NCBI GenBank assembly: GCA_041596215.1
Contig: JBFHIZ010000025.1
Span: 1 to 31,422, forward strand
From: JBFHIZ01 sp041596215
GTDB lineage: Bacteria; Bacillota; Clostridia; Lachnospirales; Lachnospiraceae
DNA: 31,422 nt
Direction of reading: 5' to 3'
The number at the start of each line of letters is the position of its first letter. Within the stretch, counting starts at the first letter, position 1. The position numbers and the translations under genes are program-made. The notes below the pieces were generated by a model that saw only the letters and a list, made by a program, of their open reading frames with translations, searched no databases and had not been told where the DNA came from. Positions 21,579 to 31,300 of the stretch are shown here, piece by piece.

Positions 21579-22967
21579 ATGAGTAACGAAAACAAAAACG
21601 TACAAGAGACAAAAAAAAATTCTGACACATTGGGAGAAGTGGGGTTGAAAGATGCTAGAAAATTAGGTGTTGGGAAAATGCTATTACTTGGATTGCAACA
21701 TATGTTTGCAATGTTTGGAGCAACCATATTAGTACCAATTATAATAAGTGGATATGGATTACCATTAAGTATACAAACAACGTTATTGTTTGCAGGACTT
21801 GGGACAATTATGTTTCATTTTTTTACAAAGTTTAAAGTACCAGCTTTTCTAGGCTCCTCGTTTGCATTTTTGGGAGGATTTCAAGCGGTATCCGCATTAG
21901 AAGTTGGTAAGTTTGCGGGAATGACTGGTGAGGAAAAACTTCCTTATGCACTGGGTGGTGTTGTCGTTGCAGGTTTAATGTATTTAGTTGTTGCATTGAT
22001 AATTAAATTGGTTGGAGTTCAAAAAGTTATGCGCTTTTTACCTCCAGTAGTTACAGGGCCTATTATCATTTTGATTGGATTGATTTTGGCACCAACAGCA
22101 GTGAGTAATGCAAAAGAATGCTGGTGGTTAGCATTAATTGCATTTGTAACAATTGTAGTTTGTAATATATTTGGAAAAGGAATGATTAAGATTATTCCAA
22201 TTTTAATGGGTGTACTTGTACCATATCTTATTGCACTCGTGCTTACGTTAGTTGGAGCAGGAACCTTTATTGATTTTGCTCAAATTTCAGAGGCGAGTTT
22301 TGTAGGAATTCAAAAATTTTATCTTGCTAAATTTGATATTAATGCGGTATTAATTATGGCACCAATTGCAGTAGCTACGATAATGGAACATGTGGGTGAT
22401 ATGTCAGCAATTTCAGCTACTTGTGAAGCCAATTATTTAGCGGACCCAGGGTTACATAGAAGTTTAATTGGAGATGGACTGGCAACATCCATTTCGGGAA
22501 TGTTTGGTGGACCTGCCAATACAACTTATGGAGAAAATACAGGAGTATTAGCACTTACTAAAGTGTATGATCCAGCGGTAGTTCGTATTGCTGCTTGCTT
22601 TGCAATTATACTATCCTTTAGTCCAGCATTTGCAGGAATTATTGAAACAATTCCTACTGCAATCATAGGTGGAGTTTCCTTTATGTTGTATGGTATGATT
22701 TCAGCAGTTGGAGTACGTAATGTAGTGGAAAATAGAGTTGATTTCACAAAATCAAGAAACTTAATTATTGCAGCGGTTATCTTAGTTAGTGGACTTGGTT
22801 TTGGAGCAGGAATTGTATTTAATATTGGAAACACAAGTATTACATTAACTGGTCTTGCATTAGCAGCTTTAGTTGGAATTGTATTAAATGCAGTTTTACC
22901 AGGAAATGATTATCAGTTTGGAATTGATGAAGAAGGAGATTCTTCTGCTGATTTAGGTACTTTTTAA
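21579..22967 (+). CDS. uraA: Uracil permease (NCS2 / nucleobase-ascorbate transporter family)
   Basis: A 462-residue membrane protein with about 14 transmembrane segments that imports uracil with H+ (or Na+). The NCS2 signatures and substrate-site residues of E. coli UraA are present: E270-H271 (IMEHVGDMS) in the TM8 region, and E319 in FGGPANTTYGENTGVLALT in TM10. The early motif QHMFAMFGATILVPIIISG is also typical. The GENTG motif and close UraA-type pattern favour uracil over xanthine. The start ATG 21579 follows GAGGAGGAA. Expression is probably controlled by the leader and terminator upstream. Confidence 0.92.
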   Translation: MSNENKNVQETKKNSDTLGEVGLKDARKLGVGKMLLLGLQHMFAMFGATILVPIIISGYGLPLSIQTTLLFAGLGTIMFHFFTKFKVPAFLGSSFAFLGGFQAVSALEVGKFAGMTGEEKLPYALGGVVVAGLMYLVVALIIKLVGVQKVMRFLPPVVTGPIIILIGLILAPTAVSNAKECWWLALIAFVTIVVCNIFGKGMIKIIPILMGVLVPYLIALVLTLVGAGTFIDFAQISEASFVGIQKFYLAKFDINAVLIMAPIAVATIMEHVGDMSAISATCEANYLADPGLHRSLIGDGLATSISGMFGGPANTTYGENTGVLALTKVYDPAVVRIAACFAIILSFSPAFAGIIETIPTAIIGGVSFMLYGMISAVGVRNVVENRVDFTKSRNLIIAAVILVSGLGFGAGIVFNIGNTSITLTGLALAALVGIVLNAVLPGNDYQFGIDEEGDSSADLGTF

Positions 22968-23006
22968 TAAGTATTCATACTTTATATAATAGTAAGAACA
23001 ATGTAT

Positions 23007-23052
23007 AAAAAAACACATACCATAGTGTATCACATAGGGTATGTGTTTTTTT
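23007..23052. terminator. Bidirectional terminator between uraA and tRNA-Thr
   Basis: A 15-bp stem (23007-23021 with 23038-23052) whose arms are A-run plus CACATACC and GGTATGTG plus T-run. It works in both directions, for uraA on the plus strand and the tRNA on the minus strand. Confidence 0.85.
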
Positions 23053-23127
23053 ATAATTAAACGTACTATTTTTGATCGTATATAGTTACTTTGCTAATAG
23101 ATAAGTATAACTGATGATATTAAAATA

Positions 23128-23200
23128 AGCTGTTGACGGGAATCGAACCCGTGACCTCCGCACTACCAATGCGACGCTCTACCAACTGAGCTACAACAGC
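23128..23200 (-). tRNA. tRNA-Thr (anticodon GGU)
   Basis: A minus-strand cloverleaf: acceptor GCTGTTG/CAACAGC, D arm GCTC...GAGC, anticodon arm TCGCA-TTGGTAG-TGCGG with anticodon GGT at loop positions 3-5, variable AGGTC, and T arm ACGGG-TTCGATT-CCCGT. The discriminator is U. The CCA end is not encoded. It decodes ACC/ACU. Confidence 0.96.
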
Positions 23201-23244
23201 TTGGATATGGCTTACGATATAAAAAACAAGTAAGCACGAAATTC

Positions 23245-23274
23245 ATTGTAACACAGCAATATTTACCTTGTCAA
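23245..23274 (-). promoter_or_regulatory. tRNA-Thr promoter
   Basis: On the minus strand, TTGACA (23274-23269), an 18-base spacer, and TACAAT (23250-23245). The start site would be about 38 bases before the mature tRNA. Confidence 0.7.
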
Positions 23275-23291
23275 TACAAGAAATAATAAGT

Positions 23292-25961
23292 TTATTGTCC
23301 TGCAGCAGCAGCCGCAGCAGCCGCAGCAGCCGCAGCTTCAGCAGCAGCTGCTTCATTTCTAGCATTCATTTCTGCAAGTTGTTGTTCGATGATTAGGTAT
23401 GCATCAGGTTGTGCAAAAAAGGCATCATCATGTTCACAGTATTGGGAAATAACTTCGGAATAGCCTTCGAGAGGATTACCGTTCGCATCTCTTGGAACAC
23501 TTCCAGCCAATAAGGATTCGTCCTCAATCGGTAGAAGTTCTATGGTTCCAGCTACTTTAAATGGGCAATTCTCAGAAGCAATCAAACCACTTTGTGCACA
23601 TATAAATCCAGAATAATGGACATCGCATGTTTCTGTTGGAACAGTTCCTTCTGCAAAGTATTCGGTTGTTAAGGTACTATCACATAAACCGGCAATCGGT
23701 AATTTTCCTGAACGAGAACATACCGTTTGTGTAACAATTCCATCTGGTTTTTCAAAAGTTTTATTTGGCAGATCTATATGGATTTCCTCCATTACTTTTT
23801 TCCAAAGAGATTTTGCTAAACTTTGCTCGCTCCCTTTTCTTAAATATTCATTGTTATCATAGCCAGCCCAAGTGGTAGCTGTGTAATATGGCGTATAACC
23901 GCTAAACCAAACGTCCACGTAATTAGTAGTAGTACCTGTTTTACCAGCCATTGACATACCAGAGAATTTTGCGGAAGTTGCTGTTCCAGAACTTATAACA
24001 TCTTCCATTGCATCCGTTAATAGAAAAGCAGTTGTTTCTTTAATAACTTGGTGTTGTTCCGGATTTTCATTGTCAATAAGCACATTGCCATCATGGTCTA
24101 AAATTTTAGAATATAAAGTGGGTTCAATATAAGTACCTTTATTTGCAATACTAGCATAGGCAGCATTTAACTCTAAATTGGTCACTCCATGTGTAAGTCC
24201 ACCAAGCGCAAGGGATTGATTAATATCACTATAGATTTCTCCATTAATAAGTTCACTTTCTACAAGCGTTGTGAACCCAAAGTTTTTAGCATATTCAAAG
24301 CCTAATTCGGGAGTGATTTGTGTCAAGCATTTAACTGTGATAATATTCATGGAATTTTTGATTGCTGTACGAATAGAAGCAAGTCCACGATATTCTTCTC
24401 CCCACCAGTTACTAACGGGACGACCGTTTACGTCATAATAGGGTGCATCATTAAAAACGGAGGCAAGTGTAAGCCCTGCAGAATCTAGGGCTGGTGCATA
24501 TGTAGAAAGCACTTTATAGGTAGAACCTGGTTGTCTTAAGGTGTTTGTTGCACGATTTAAAGTACGGCTTCCAGATTTTTCCCCACGACCACCAACAATA
24601 GCAACTACCTTTCCAGTAGATTGGTCTGCAATGGTTAAAGAAACTTGTGGTTGTGCAGTTAAGGAAACAGTTTCTGCGTATACGGAATCTCCAGTAGAAA
24701 GAAAATTGGTTTTATACTCCTCAATTGCTTCATAGGCTTCTTCTTTAGAAGAATATAATAAGTTAAAAGAGGCAAATTGTTCTTTGAAATATGTTTTAAA
24801 CATTTCAGTTGAATGATTTTCTAAATCACCATTTGCTTTTTCAATCGTTAACTCATAATTCAAATACCATTGCACATCCTCTGGATAGTTTTCTTCATTT
24901 GTAAATACAGTATCACAGATTTCTTGAATGGCAGTATCTTGTGTGGAGTATATCTTTAAACCACCACTATATAAAGCATTATAAGCTTGCGTGTCATTAT
25001 ATCCAAGTTCTGATTTTAAATCACTTATGACTTCTTCAATTAGTTCATCAACAAAATAGGAATTAATCGAATTGGCTTCTTCAATTTCATTGGCTTCTTC
25101 AATACGAGAATACACATCGTCGGCTAAAGCAATATCATATTCTTCCTGTGTAATCATTTCAAATTCAAGCATTTTATCAAGTACATTTTTTCTTCGTGTT
25201 TCATTTACATCTGGGTGAGTAATCGGATTATAACCTACGGGACTCTTTGTAATAGCCGCAATGGTAGCACATTCCGATAAGGTTAGGTCAGAAACACTTT
25301 TTTGGAAGTAACGTAAGGAAGCGGCTTCCACACCTAAAGTTCCTTGTCCTAAATTGATGGTGTTCATATAGTATTCTAGTATCATTTCTTTACTAGTTGT
25401 TTTTTCAAGTTCAATGGCTAAGTACTGCTCTTGAAGTTTACGAACTATTTTCTCACCTGTTTTTTCATTTGTCCAATTTTCAAAGACATTATTTTTCAGT
25501 AATTGTTGTGTGATCGTACTTGCACCTTGTCCAAGATCCTGGTCTTTGATAGCGCTAATTCCAGCTCTTAGAATTCCTTGAAAATCAATGCCGTTATGTT
25601 CATAAAAACGTTCATCTTCAATTGCAACAAAAGCATCTTTTAAATTTTGTGGTATTTTTTCATTTGAAACATAACGTCTATTCGCATTTGAAGATACCAG
25701 TTTTTGTACTTCATTACCATCTGAATCATATACAATGGAAGTATAGCCAGTTGGAATTACACTTAAGCTAGAAATACTTGGAGCAGAAGATATGATACCT
25801 TTAAATAATCCCAGCCCTCCGCAGATAAAAATGACCATCAATGCAATGACTGCAACCAATACAATTTTAAAAATAGAAAGCGATGCAGTTTTTTTTATTT
25901 TAATAACTTTAGATGTTAAATGTTCTTTCTTTTTCTTAACACCTTTTTTTCCATAATTCAT
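23292..25961 (-). CDS. pbpA: Class A penicillin-binding protein 1A (transglycosylase-transpeptidase)
   Basis: An 889-residue bifunctional peptidoglycan synthase. It has a basic cytoplasmic start and one transmembrane anchor (about 30-53). A GT51 glycosyltransferase domain follows (about 75-250), with catalytic E115 in EDERFYEH and GQGASTITQQ (144-153). The transpeptidase domain carries S480-x2-K483 (RQPGSTYK), S537-M-N539 and K674-T-G-T. The glycosyltransferase polymerises lipid II and the transpeptidase crosslinks stems outside the membrane. A cysteine-containing C-terminal extension (about 750-850) may be a small disulfide-bearing module. The last 17 or so residues are nearly all alanine. 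Start at 25961 follows TAGGAGGAAC. The symbol is by family and naming varies. Confidence 0.93.
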   Translation of the reverse strand: MNYGKKGVKKKKEHLTSKVIKIKKTASLSIFKIVLVAVIALMVIFICGGLGLFKGIISSAPSISSLSVIPTGYTSIVYDSDGNEVQKLVSSNANRRYVSNEKIPQNLKDAFVAIEDERFYEHNGIDFQGILRAGISAIKDQDLGQGASTITQQLLKNNVFENWTNEKTGEKIVRKLQEQYLAIELEKTTSKEMILEYYMNTINLGQGTLGVEAASLRYFQKSVSDLTLSECATIAAITKSPVGYNPITHPDVNETRRKNVLDKMLEFEMITQEEYDIALADDVYSRIEEANEIEEANSINSYFVDELIEEVISDLKSELGYNDTQAYNALYSGGLKIYSTQDTAIQEICDTVFTNEENYPEDVQWYLNYELTIEKANGDLENHSTEMFKTYFKEQFASFNLLYSSKEEAYEAIEEYKTNFLSTGDSVYAETVSLTAQPQVSLTIADQSTGKVVAIVGGRGEKSGSRTLNRATNTLRQPGSTYKVLSTYAPALDSAGLTLASVFNDAPYYDVNGRPVSNWWGEEYRGLASIRTAIKNSMNIITVKCLTQITPELGFEYAKNFGFTTLVESELINGEIYSDINQSLALGGLTHGVTNLELNAAYASIANKGTYIEPTLYSKILDHDGNVLIDNENPEQHQVIKETTAFLLTDAMEDVISSGTATSAKFSGMSMAGKTGTTTNYVDVWFSGYTPYYTATTWAGYDNNEYLRKGSEQSLAKSLWKKVMEEIHIDLPNKTFEKPDGIVTQTVCSRSGKLPIAGLCDSTLTTEYFAEGTVPTETCDVHYSGFICAQSGLIASENCPFKVAGTIELLPIEDESLLAGSVPRDANGNPLEGYSEVISQYCEHDDAFFAQPDAYLIIEQQLAEMNARNEAAAAEAAAAAAAAAAAAGQ
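23294..23352 (-). repeat. GCN triplet repeat coding for poly-alanine
   Basis: An imperfect run of alanine codons (GCT, GCG, GCA and others; read as gcagc-type repeats on the plus strand) encodes AAAAEAAAAAAAAAAAA at the C-terminus of the penicillin-binding protein. Such repeats are prone to length change by slippage. The frame stays open with any whole-codon change. Confidence 0.8.
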
Positions 25962-26034
25962 AAGTTCCTCCTAAAATATATCACTACTCAATTAAAATAT
26001 TATATCAAATTGTGGTTAGTAAATAAAGACTTTC

Positions 26035-26063
26035 TTACACATTTCCCATGCCTATGGTAAAAT
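26035..26063 (+). promoter_or_regulatory. Promoter of the YigZ-family gene
   Basis: TTACAC (26035-26040), a 17-base spacer, and TAAAAT (26058-26063), with the start codon 45 bases downstream. It diverges from the penicillin-binding protein gene. Confidence 0.6.
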
Positions 26064-26107
26064 GGATACTAGATACCATAATAATAAGTAAAAAGGAGTA
26101 AGAAAAA

Positions 26108-26743
26108 GTGCAAATAGAAGCATATCACAAGATAATAGAAGATGGATATGGAGAAGTATGCGTAAAACGATCTAGATTTCTTTCCAGAATATGTTATGTG
26201 GAAAGTGTGGAGCAAGCTCAACAATTAATTTTTGAAACAAAAAAGAAATATTATGATGCAAAACATACGTGCTTTGCATATAGAATTGAAGGTGTGCCAG
26301 AAACGCAAAGGTTTGGAGATGATGGAGAACCTAGTGGAACAGCCGGAAAACCGATGCTAGATGTATTGCTAGGGGAAGAGATTTCAAATGCAATGATTCT
26401 GTGCACACGTTATTTTGGAGGGACTTTGCTAGGTACGGGTGGACTTGTTCGAGCGTACCAACAGGCAGCAAAAGAATGTGTTGAAAATGCGAGTATAGGA
26501 ATTTCTATACCAGCAAGAAAATTGCAGATTACTTCAAACTATGAAGACAATGGAAAAATTCAATATCAATTAGAACAAAAAGGATGGAAAATAGATCAAG
26601 TAGAATATTTAGAACAGGTAAATATGAAAGTGAACATAGCAAAAAAAGAAATAGAAGAATTAAAAAATACGTTAACTGAAATTACAGCAGGAAGAGTAAA
26701 ATTTAATGATTTAGGAGCCATTTCTATAATTGAAAATATGTAA
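26108..26743 (+). CDS. YigZ/IMPACT family protein
   Basis: A 211-residue protein of the UPF0029/IMPACT family. The N-terminal domain carries the signature YDAKHTCFAYRIEG...QRFGDDGEPSGTAGKPMLDVL (about 49-88), followed by CTRYFGGTLLGTGGLVRAY (99-117). The C-terminal ferredoxin-like domain (about 138-210) is the DUF1949 type. Bacterial members are linked to translation-related functions by homology to eukaryotic IMPACT, but no reaction is established. The start is GTG 26108, 9 bases after AAGGAG; no ATG fits. Confidence 0.92.
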   Translation: MQIEAYHKIIEDGYGEVCVKRSRFLSRICYVESVEQAQQLIFETKKKYYDAKHTCFAYRIEGVPETQRFGDDGEPSGTAGKPMLDVLLGEEISNAMILCTRYFGGTLLGTGGLVRAYQQAAKECVENASIGISIPARKLQITSNYEDNGKIQYQLEQKGWKIDQVEYLEQVNMKVNIAKKEIEELKNTLTEITAGRVKFNDLGAISIIENM

Positions 26744-26751
26744 TATTTATT

Positions 26752-26780
26752 TTGACAAAATTCCTGCGTTTTAGTATGAT
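26752..26780 (+). promoter_or_regulatory. mgtE promoter
   Basis: Consensus TTGACA (26752-26757), a 17-base spacer, and TATGAT (26775-26780). A TTAAC/GTTAA inverted pair lies over the expected start region (26781-26799). The leader before mgtE is about 145 bases. Confidence 0.75.
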
Positions 26781-26816
26781 TAACGTTGTAGATGTTAACT
26801 TAGCAAGATCCGAAAG

Positions 26817-26902
26817 GGGTGGTGTTTTATGGAACGAAGTACGAGTACAAATAGTTCAGCAGATGGTCCGTATCCAAGGCAAAGTTTATATAAATACCAT
26901 CC
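26817..26902 (+). promoter_or_regulatory. Possible structured leader of mgtE
   Basis: GGGTGGTGTTT (26817-26827) can pair along its full length with AAATACCATCC (26892-26902), 11 pairs including two G-U. The 5' arm is the ribosome site of the small ORF starting at 26829. A CC-GAAA-GG hairpin (26810-26817) sits next to it. The M-box (ykoK) consensus is not seen. Confidence 0.35.
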
Positions 26903-26966
26903 AAAAAAATTGTATATGAAGGAGAATTGCTATGGAAGAAAAAAACATCAGGGTAGAATTACTTGA
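26829..26966 (+). CDS. Small 45-aa ORF overlapping the mgtE start
   Basis: ATG 26829 has AAAGGGGTGG upstream and follows the mgtE promoter. The frame (MERSTSTNSSADGPYPRQSLYKYHPKKLYM...) ends at 26966, 35 bases inside mgtE in another frame. It is basic, rich in Ser, Tyr and Lys, and matches no family I know. It could be a leader peptide coupling translation to mgtE, or the frame may be chance within a structured leader. Confidence 0.35.
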   Translation: MERSTSTNSSADGPYPRQSLYKYHPKKLYMKENCYGRKKHQGRIT

Positions 26967-28284
26967 TTTAGCAAAAGCTCATCAATATTCTAGAATCCGT
27001 CAACTCTTGTCGGAAATGAACGAGGCTGATGTTGCGTTTTTTTTAGAAGAAATTGATGAAGAAGAGCTATTGAAAATATTTCGCATATTACCGAAAGCAA
27101 TAGCGGCAGATGTCTTCGCATTTTTGTCGATTGAGAACCAACAAGTAATAATTGCGTCTTTATCAGACCGAGAAGCTGCAAATATTATTGATAATCTTAT
27201 GGCAGATGATGCTACTGATTTATTGGAAGAAATGCCAGCGAATATTGTAAAGAAATTACTATTAAATGCTTCGGTTGATACGAGAAGAGATATTAACCAT
27301 TTGTTACGTTATCCAGAGGATTCCGCAGGTAGTATTATGACTGTCGAATACGTGGACTTAAAAGAAAAACTGACCGTGAATCAAGCAATTGAACGTATTC
27401 GAAAAATTGGAGTTGATTCGGAAACTATAAATATATGTTATGTATTGGATGACACAAGAAAATTATTAGGGGCAGTAGGGCTTCGGAATTTGTTGCTTAG
27501 TGATCCCAATATGAGTATTAGTGATTTGATGCATGATAAAGTGGTAGCATTACATACGTTAATGGATCAAGAAGAGGTTGCAAGACAGTTCCAAAAATAT
27601 GATTTTACGGCAATGCCAGTAGTAGATAATGAAGGTCGATTAGTTGGAATCATTACCATTGATGATGTTGTGGATATTTTACAAGAAGAAGCAACCGAGG
27701 ATATGGAGAAGATGGCAGCTATTGTACCATCGGATCATCCTTATATGAAAACTTCAGTTATCGAGATTTGGAGAAAGAGAATCCCCTGGCTATTATTATT
27801 GATGATATCTGCAACTTTTACAGGAAAAATCATATCCTCTTTTGAGGATGCTTTAAAAGTTTGTACCATCTTGATTGCATTTATTCCTATGATTATGGAT
27901 ACTGGTGGTAATGCAGGTGGGCAAGCAAGTGTAACCATTATTCGTGGGCTGTCTTTAAATGAGATTCAATTTCGCGATATTTTCACTGTGATTTGGAAGG
28001 AAACAAGAATTGCATTTTTATGCGGAGTCACCTTAGCAGGCGCTAATTTTTTAAAGTTGATTTTCTTTGATCGGGTACAGATTATGGTAGCAGTTGTTAT
28101 TTGCTCTACGTTATTAATTGCAGTATTGATAGCAAAAATAGTTGGCTCGTCATTACCTATGCTTGCCAAAAAAATTGGATTTGATCCAGCAGTAATGGCT
28201 AGTCCATTTATAACAACGATTGTTGATGCACTAGCTCTTTTGATTTATTTTATCATAGCAACAAGATTATTAGATCTTGCATAA
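26932..28284 (+). CDS. mgtE: Magnesium transporter MgtE
   Basis: A 450-residue Mg2+ channel. The cytoplasmic N domain (about 1-135) carries MgtE repeats. Two CBS domains (about 138-255) form the Mg2+ sensor. A five-helix membrane domain follows (285-450). The pore motif region MIMDTGGNAGGQASVTIIRGL is at 320-340. D432 in TTIVDALALL is the pore aspartate of T. thermophilus MgtE, at the same number. Binding of Mg2+ to the N and CBS domains closes the channel. Start ATG 26932 follows AAGGAG with a 9-base gap. Confidence 0.96.
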   Translation: MEEKNIRVELLDLAKAHQYSRIRQLLSEMNEADVAFFLEEIDEEELLKIFRILPKAIAADVFAFLSIENQQVIIASLSDREAANIIDNLMADDATDLLEEMPANIVKKLLLNASVDTRRDINHLLRYPEDSAGSIMTVEYVDLKEKLTVNQAIERIRKIGVDSETINICYVLDDTRKLLGAVGLRNLLLSDPNMSISDLMHDKVVALHTLMDQEEVARQFQKYDFTAMPVVDNEGRLVGIITIDDVVDILQEEATEDMEKMAAIVPSDHPYMKTSVIEIWRKRIPWLLLLMISATFTGKIISSFEDALKVCTILIAFIPMIMDTGGNAGGQASVTIIRGLSLNEIQFRDIFTVIWKETRIAFLCGVTLAGANFLKLIFFDRVQIMVAVVICSTLLIAVLIAKIVGSSLPMLAKKIGFDPAVMASPFITTIVDALALLIYFIIATRLLDLA

Positions 28285-28288
28285 TTTA

Positions 28289-28312
28289 AAAAGAGTAGGA
28301 AACTACTCTTTT
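28289..28312 (+). terminator. Stem-loop between mgtE and addB
   Basis: A perfect 10-bp stem, AAAAGAGTAG/CTACTCTTTT, with a GAAA loop. The following T-run is short and interrupted (TTTTGTTG), so termination may be partial. AddB starts 21 bases later. Confidence 0.65.
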
Positions 28313-28332
28313 GTTGTATCTAGGAGGATAAT

Positions 28333-31300
28333 ATGGGACTACAATTTATTTTTGGGGGATCTGGTTATGGAAAAAGTGAATGGGTATATAAAAAAGTTTT
28401 AAAAATGGCGAAAGAAAATCCGCATACTAATTACTTTGTGGTTGTTCCTGATCAATTTACCATGGAAACGCAAAAAGATTTATGCATGCAAAGTAGTGTT
28501 GGTGGAATTATGAATATTGATGTACTAAGCTTTAAAAGGCTATCTTATCGTGTACTTGAAGAAGTTGGAAAGAATACAATTCCCGTTTTGGATGATACCG
28601 GAAAGAGTTTGCTTTTGCAAAGAGTAGCAAAAAATGAAAAAGATTCGTTACCAACCATTGGTGGCAATATAAGAAAAACAGGATATATTCACGAAATAAA
28701 ATCGGTAATTTCTGAATTTATGCAGTACGGATTAAATCCAGATAAAATAGGAGAGTTAGCAAAAGCGGTTGAACATAATCAGGCACTACAGCAAAAAATA
28801 AAAGATTTACAAAGAATGTATGCTTCTTTTTTAGAATACATCGATGAAAAATATATTACCAAGGAAGAAGAATTGGTTCTTGTTAAAGAAGTAATTAAGG
28901 ATTCATCTCGAATGAAAGATGCGGTAATTATTTTTGATGGGTTCACAGGGTTTACACCGGTACAAAATCAATTTATTCAGGAAATACTTCGAATTAAAAA
29001 CGACGTTTATGTCACTGTTTTACTGGATGAAAAGGAAAATCCCTATGAAGAGTTTTCGGAACAGGATTTGTTTTATTTAAGTAAAAAAATGGTGTATACG
29101 TTGCAATACATGGCAAAACAAGTGGACGCAGAAAAAAAAGAGGATATTTGGTTGAAAGGAAGCATTTCTAATAGGATTCCATATGCACACGGGTATCGAT
29201 ATCAAAGTAAACCAGAATTTGCTTTTTTAGAACAAAATCTATTTCGATATAAAAAAGAGAAGTATGACTTGAAAACGAATGCGATTCAAATTATTGAAAC
29301 CACTTCGCCACAGGATGAAGTGCGGTATGTATGTGAACAAATTTGTAAAACAATTCAAGAAGGAACCTATCGATTTCGTGATATTGCAGTTATTACAGGG
29401 GATTTAAATGGATATGCACATTTTGTAGAGGAGTATTTTTATAAGTTTAAGATACCATTTTTTTTGGATTTAACAAGGGGGATTGTATTAAATCCATTTA
29501 TAGAATATATCAAAAGTGCTTTGGAAATTGTGAACAAAGGATATACTTATGAATCGGTTTTTCATTTTTTGAGAAGCGGTATGCTTCCGATGGAAAGAGA
29601 ATCAATTGATAAACTGGAAAACTATGTGTTGGCTCTTGGAATTAGGGGAAAACAAAAATGGAGCAATCCTTTTTATCGAAAAAGCAAGGAATTTGGAAAA
29701 CATTTTGAAAAAGAATTAGAAGAAATTAATCAAACTAGAAGAATGTTTGTTGAATTATTAGCTCCATTTCATGAGAAAGCCAGTACAGTTGAAATGAAAA
29801 TCCATATTCTATATCAATTTTTAGTAGATTCGAAATTAGAAGAGACACTATGGAAACGCGCGGATTGGTTTGAAGAACAAGGAGAACAAGCAAAGGCAGA
29901 TGAATACCGACAAATATATCGATTGGTTATGGATTTGTTAAATCAGATTTTGGAATTATTAGGAGATGAAACCATTTCATGGAAAGATTTTACGGAAGTT
30001 TTATTTGCAGGGTTTGATGAAATTCAAGTTGCAACTATTCCACAGAATCGTGACACGGTGGTAGTTGGAGATATGAAAAGGACAAGACTTAAAGAAATAA
30101 AAGTGTTGTTTTTTGTAGGGGTAAACGATGGAATTATTCCACAAATAGGTGGAAATGGAGGGATTCTTTCCGACATTGATAGGGACGTCATTGATAGGGC
30201 AGCCTTTGAATTAGCACCGACACCTAGAAAACAAATGTTTCAACAACGAATGTATTTATATATGAATATGACAAAACCTACGGAACATTTGTTTATATCT
30301 TATGTAAAGACGGATGCGGAGGGGAAAGCTTGTAAACCTTCTTATTTTATTCGAACTATGAAAGAATTATATCCAAAGATTACATTTTTGCAGACAAAAA
30401 AAATCTTGAGAAAAGATCGATTATATGCAAAGACAGATGGAATGGAATATTTTATTTCGCGCTTAAGAGATTATGCATATAGGGGAGAGAATATTAAAAA
30501 GAATGAAGATAATGCACTGGGAGAACTGATTTCTTTATATCGATATCTAAAAGAGGAAATGGGAGAAGCAAAGTTGAATCGGCTTATTGAGGCGGCTTTT
30601 TATCAATATACAGATAGCCCAATAGGGAAGGAAATTGCACAAGCACTTTATGGGAAAGTTCTGGAAAATTCGGTAAGTCGTTTAGAAAAATATGCATCTT
30701 GTGCATATGCACATTTCTTACAATATGGTTTACATCTGTTGGAAAGAGAAGCGTATTCTTTAGAGGCAAGTGATACGGGAACTATATTGCATGGAGTATT
30801 AGAAGAGTTCTCAAAAAAAATACAGGAGTCTTCCTATACGTGGTTTGATTTCCCGGAAGAATACGGAAAAAAAATTGTGGGAGATGCCCTAGACGAGTTT
30901 GCAAATAACTATGGGGAAAATATATTATTTGATACAAAGCGAAATACCTATGAAATAACAAGAATGAAACGAATTTTAGAACGCAGTATTTTTTCCTTAC
31001 AACATCAAATTAAGGAAGGATTATTCAAACCAACAGATTTTGAGGTATCGTTTGCCATGTATCAGGACTTAGATAGTTTGCATATTGCTCTTTCTGATGA
31101 GGAGGAAATGCATTTACAGGGAAGAATTGACCGTGTGGATTTATATGAAACAGATAAAAATATATATGTTAAGGTAATGGATTATAAATCGGGAAATCGT
31201 AAATTTGATTTGGCGGCCTTGTATTATGGGTTACAATTGCAATTAGTATTATATATGAATGTTGCGTTGGATCGAGAAAAAGTGAGACACAAGGATAAAA

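Noticed and set aside
22526..22834. 102-codon minus-strand frame within uraA
   Set aside because: Antisense shadow of a conserved permease gene; no ribosome site.
26781..26931. M-box (ykoK) magnesium riboswitch before mgtE
   Set aside because: The interval is shorter than an M-box and lacks its conserved loops.
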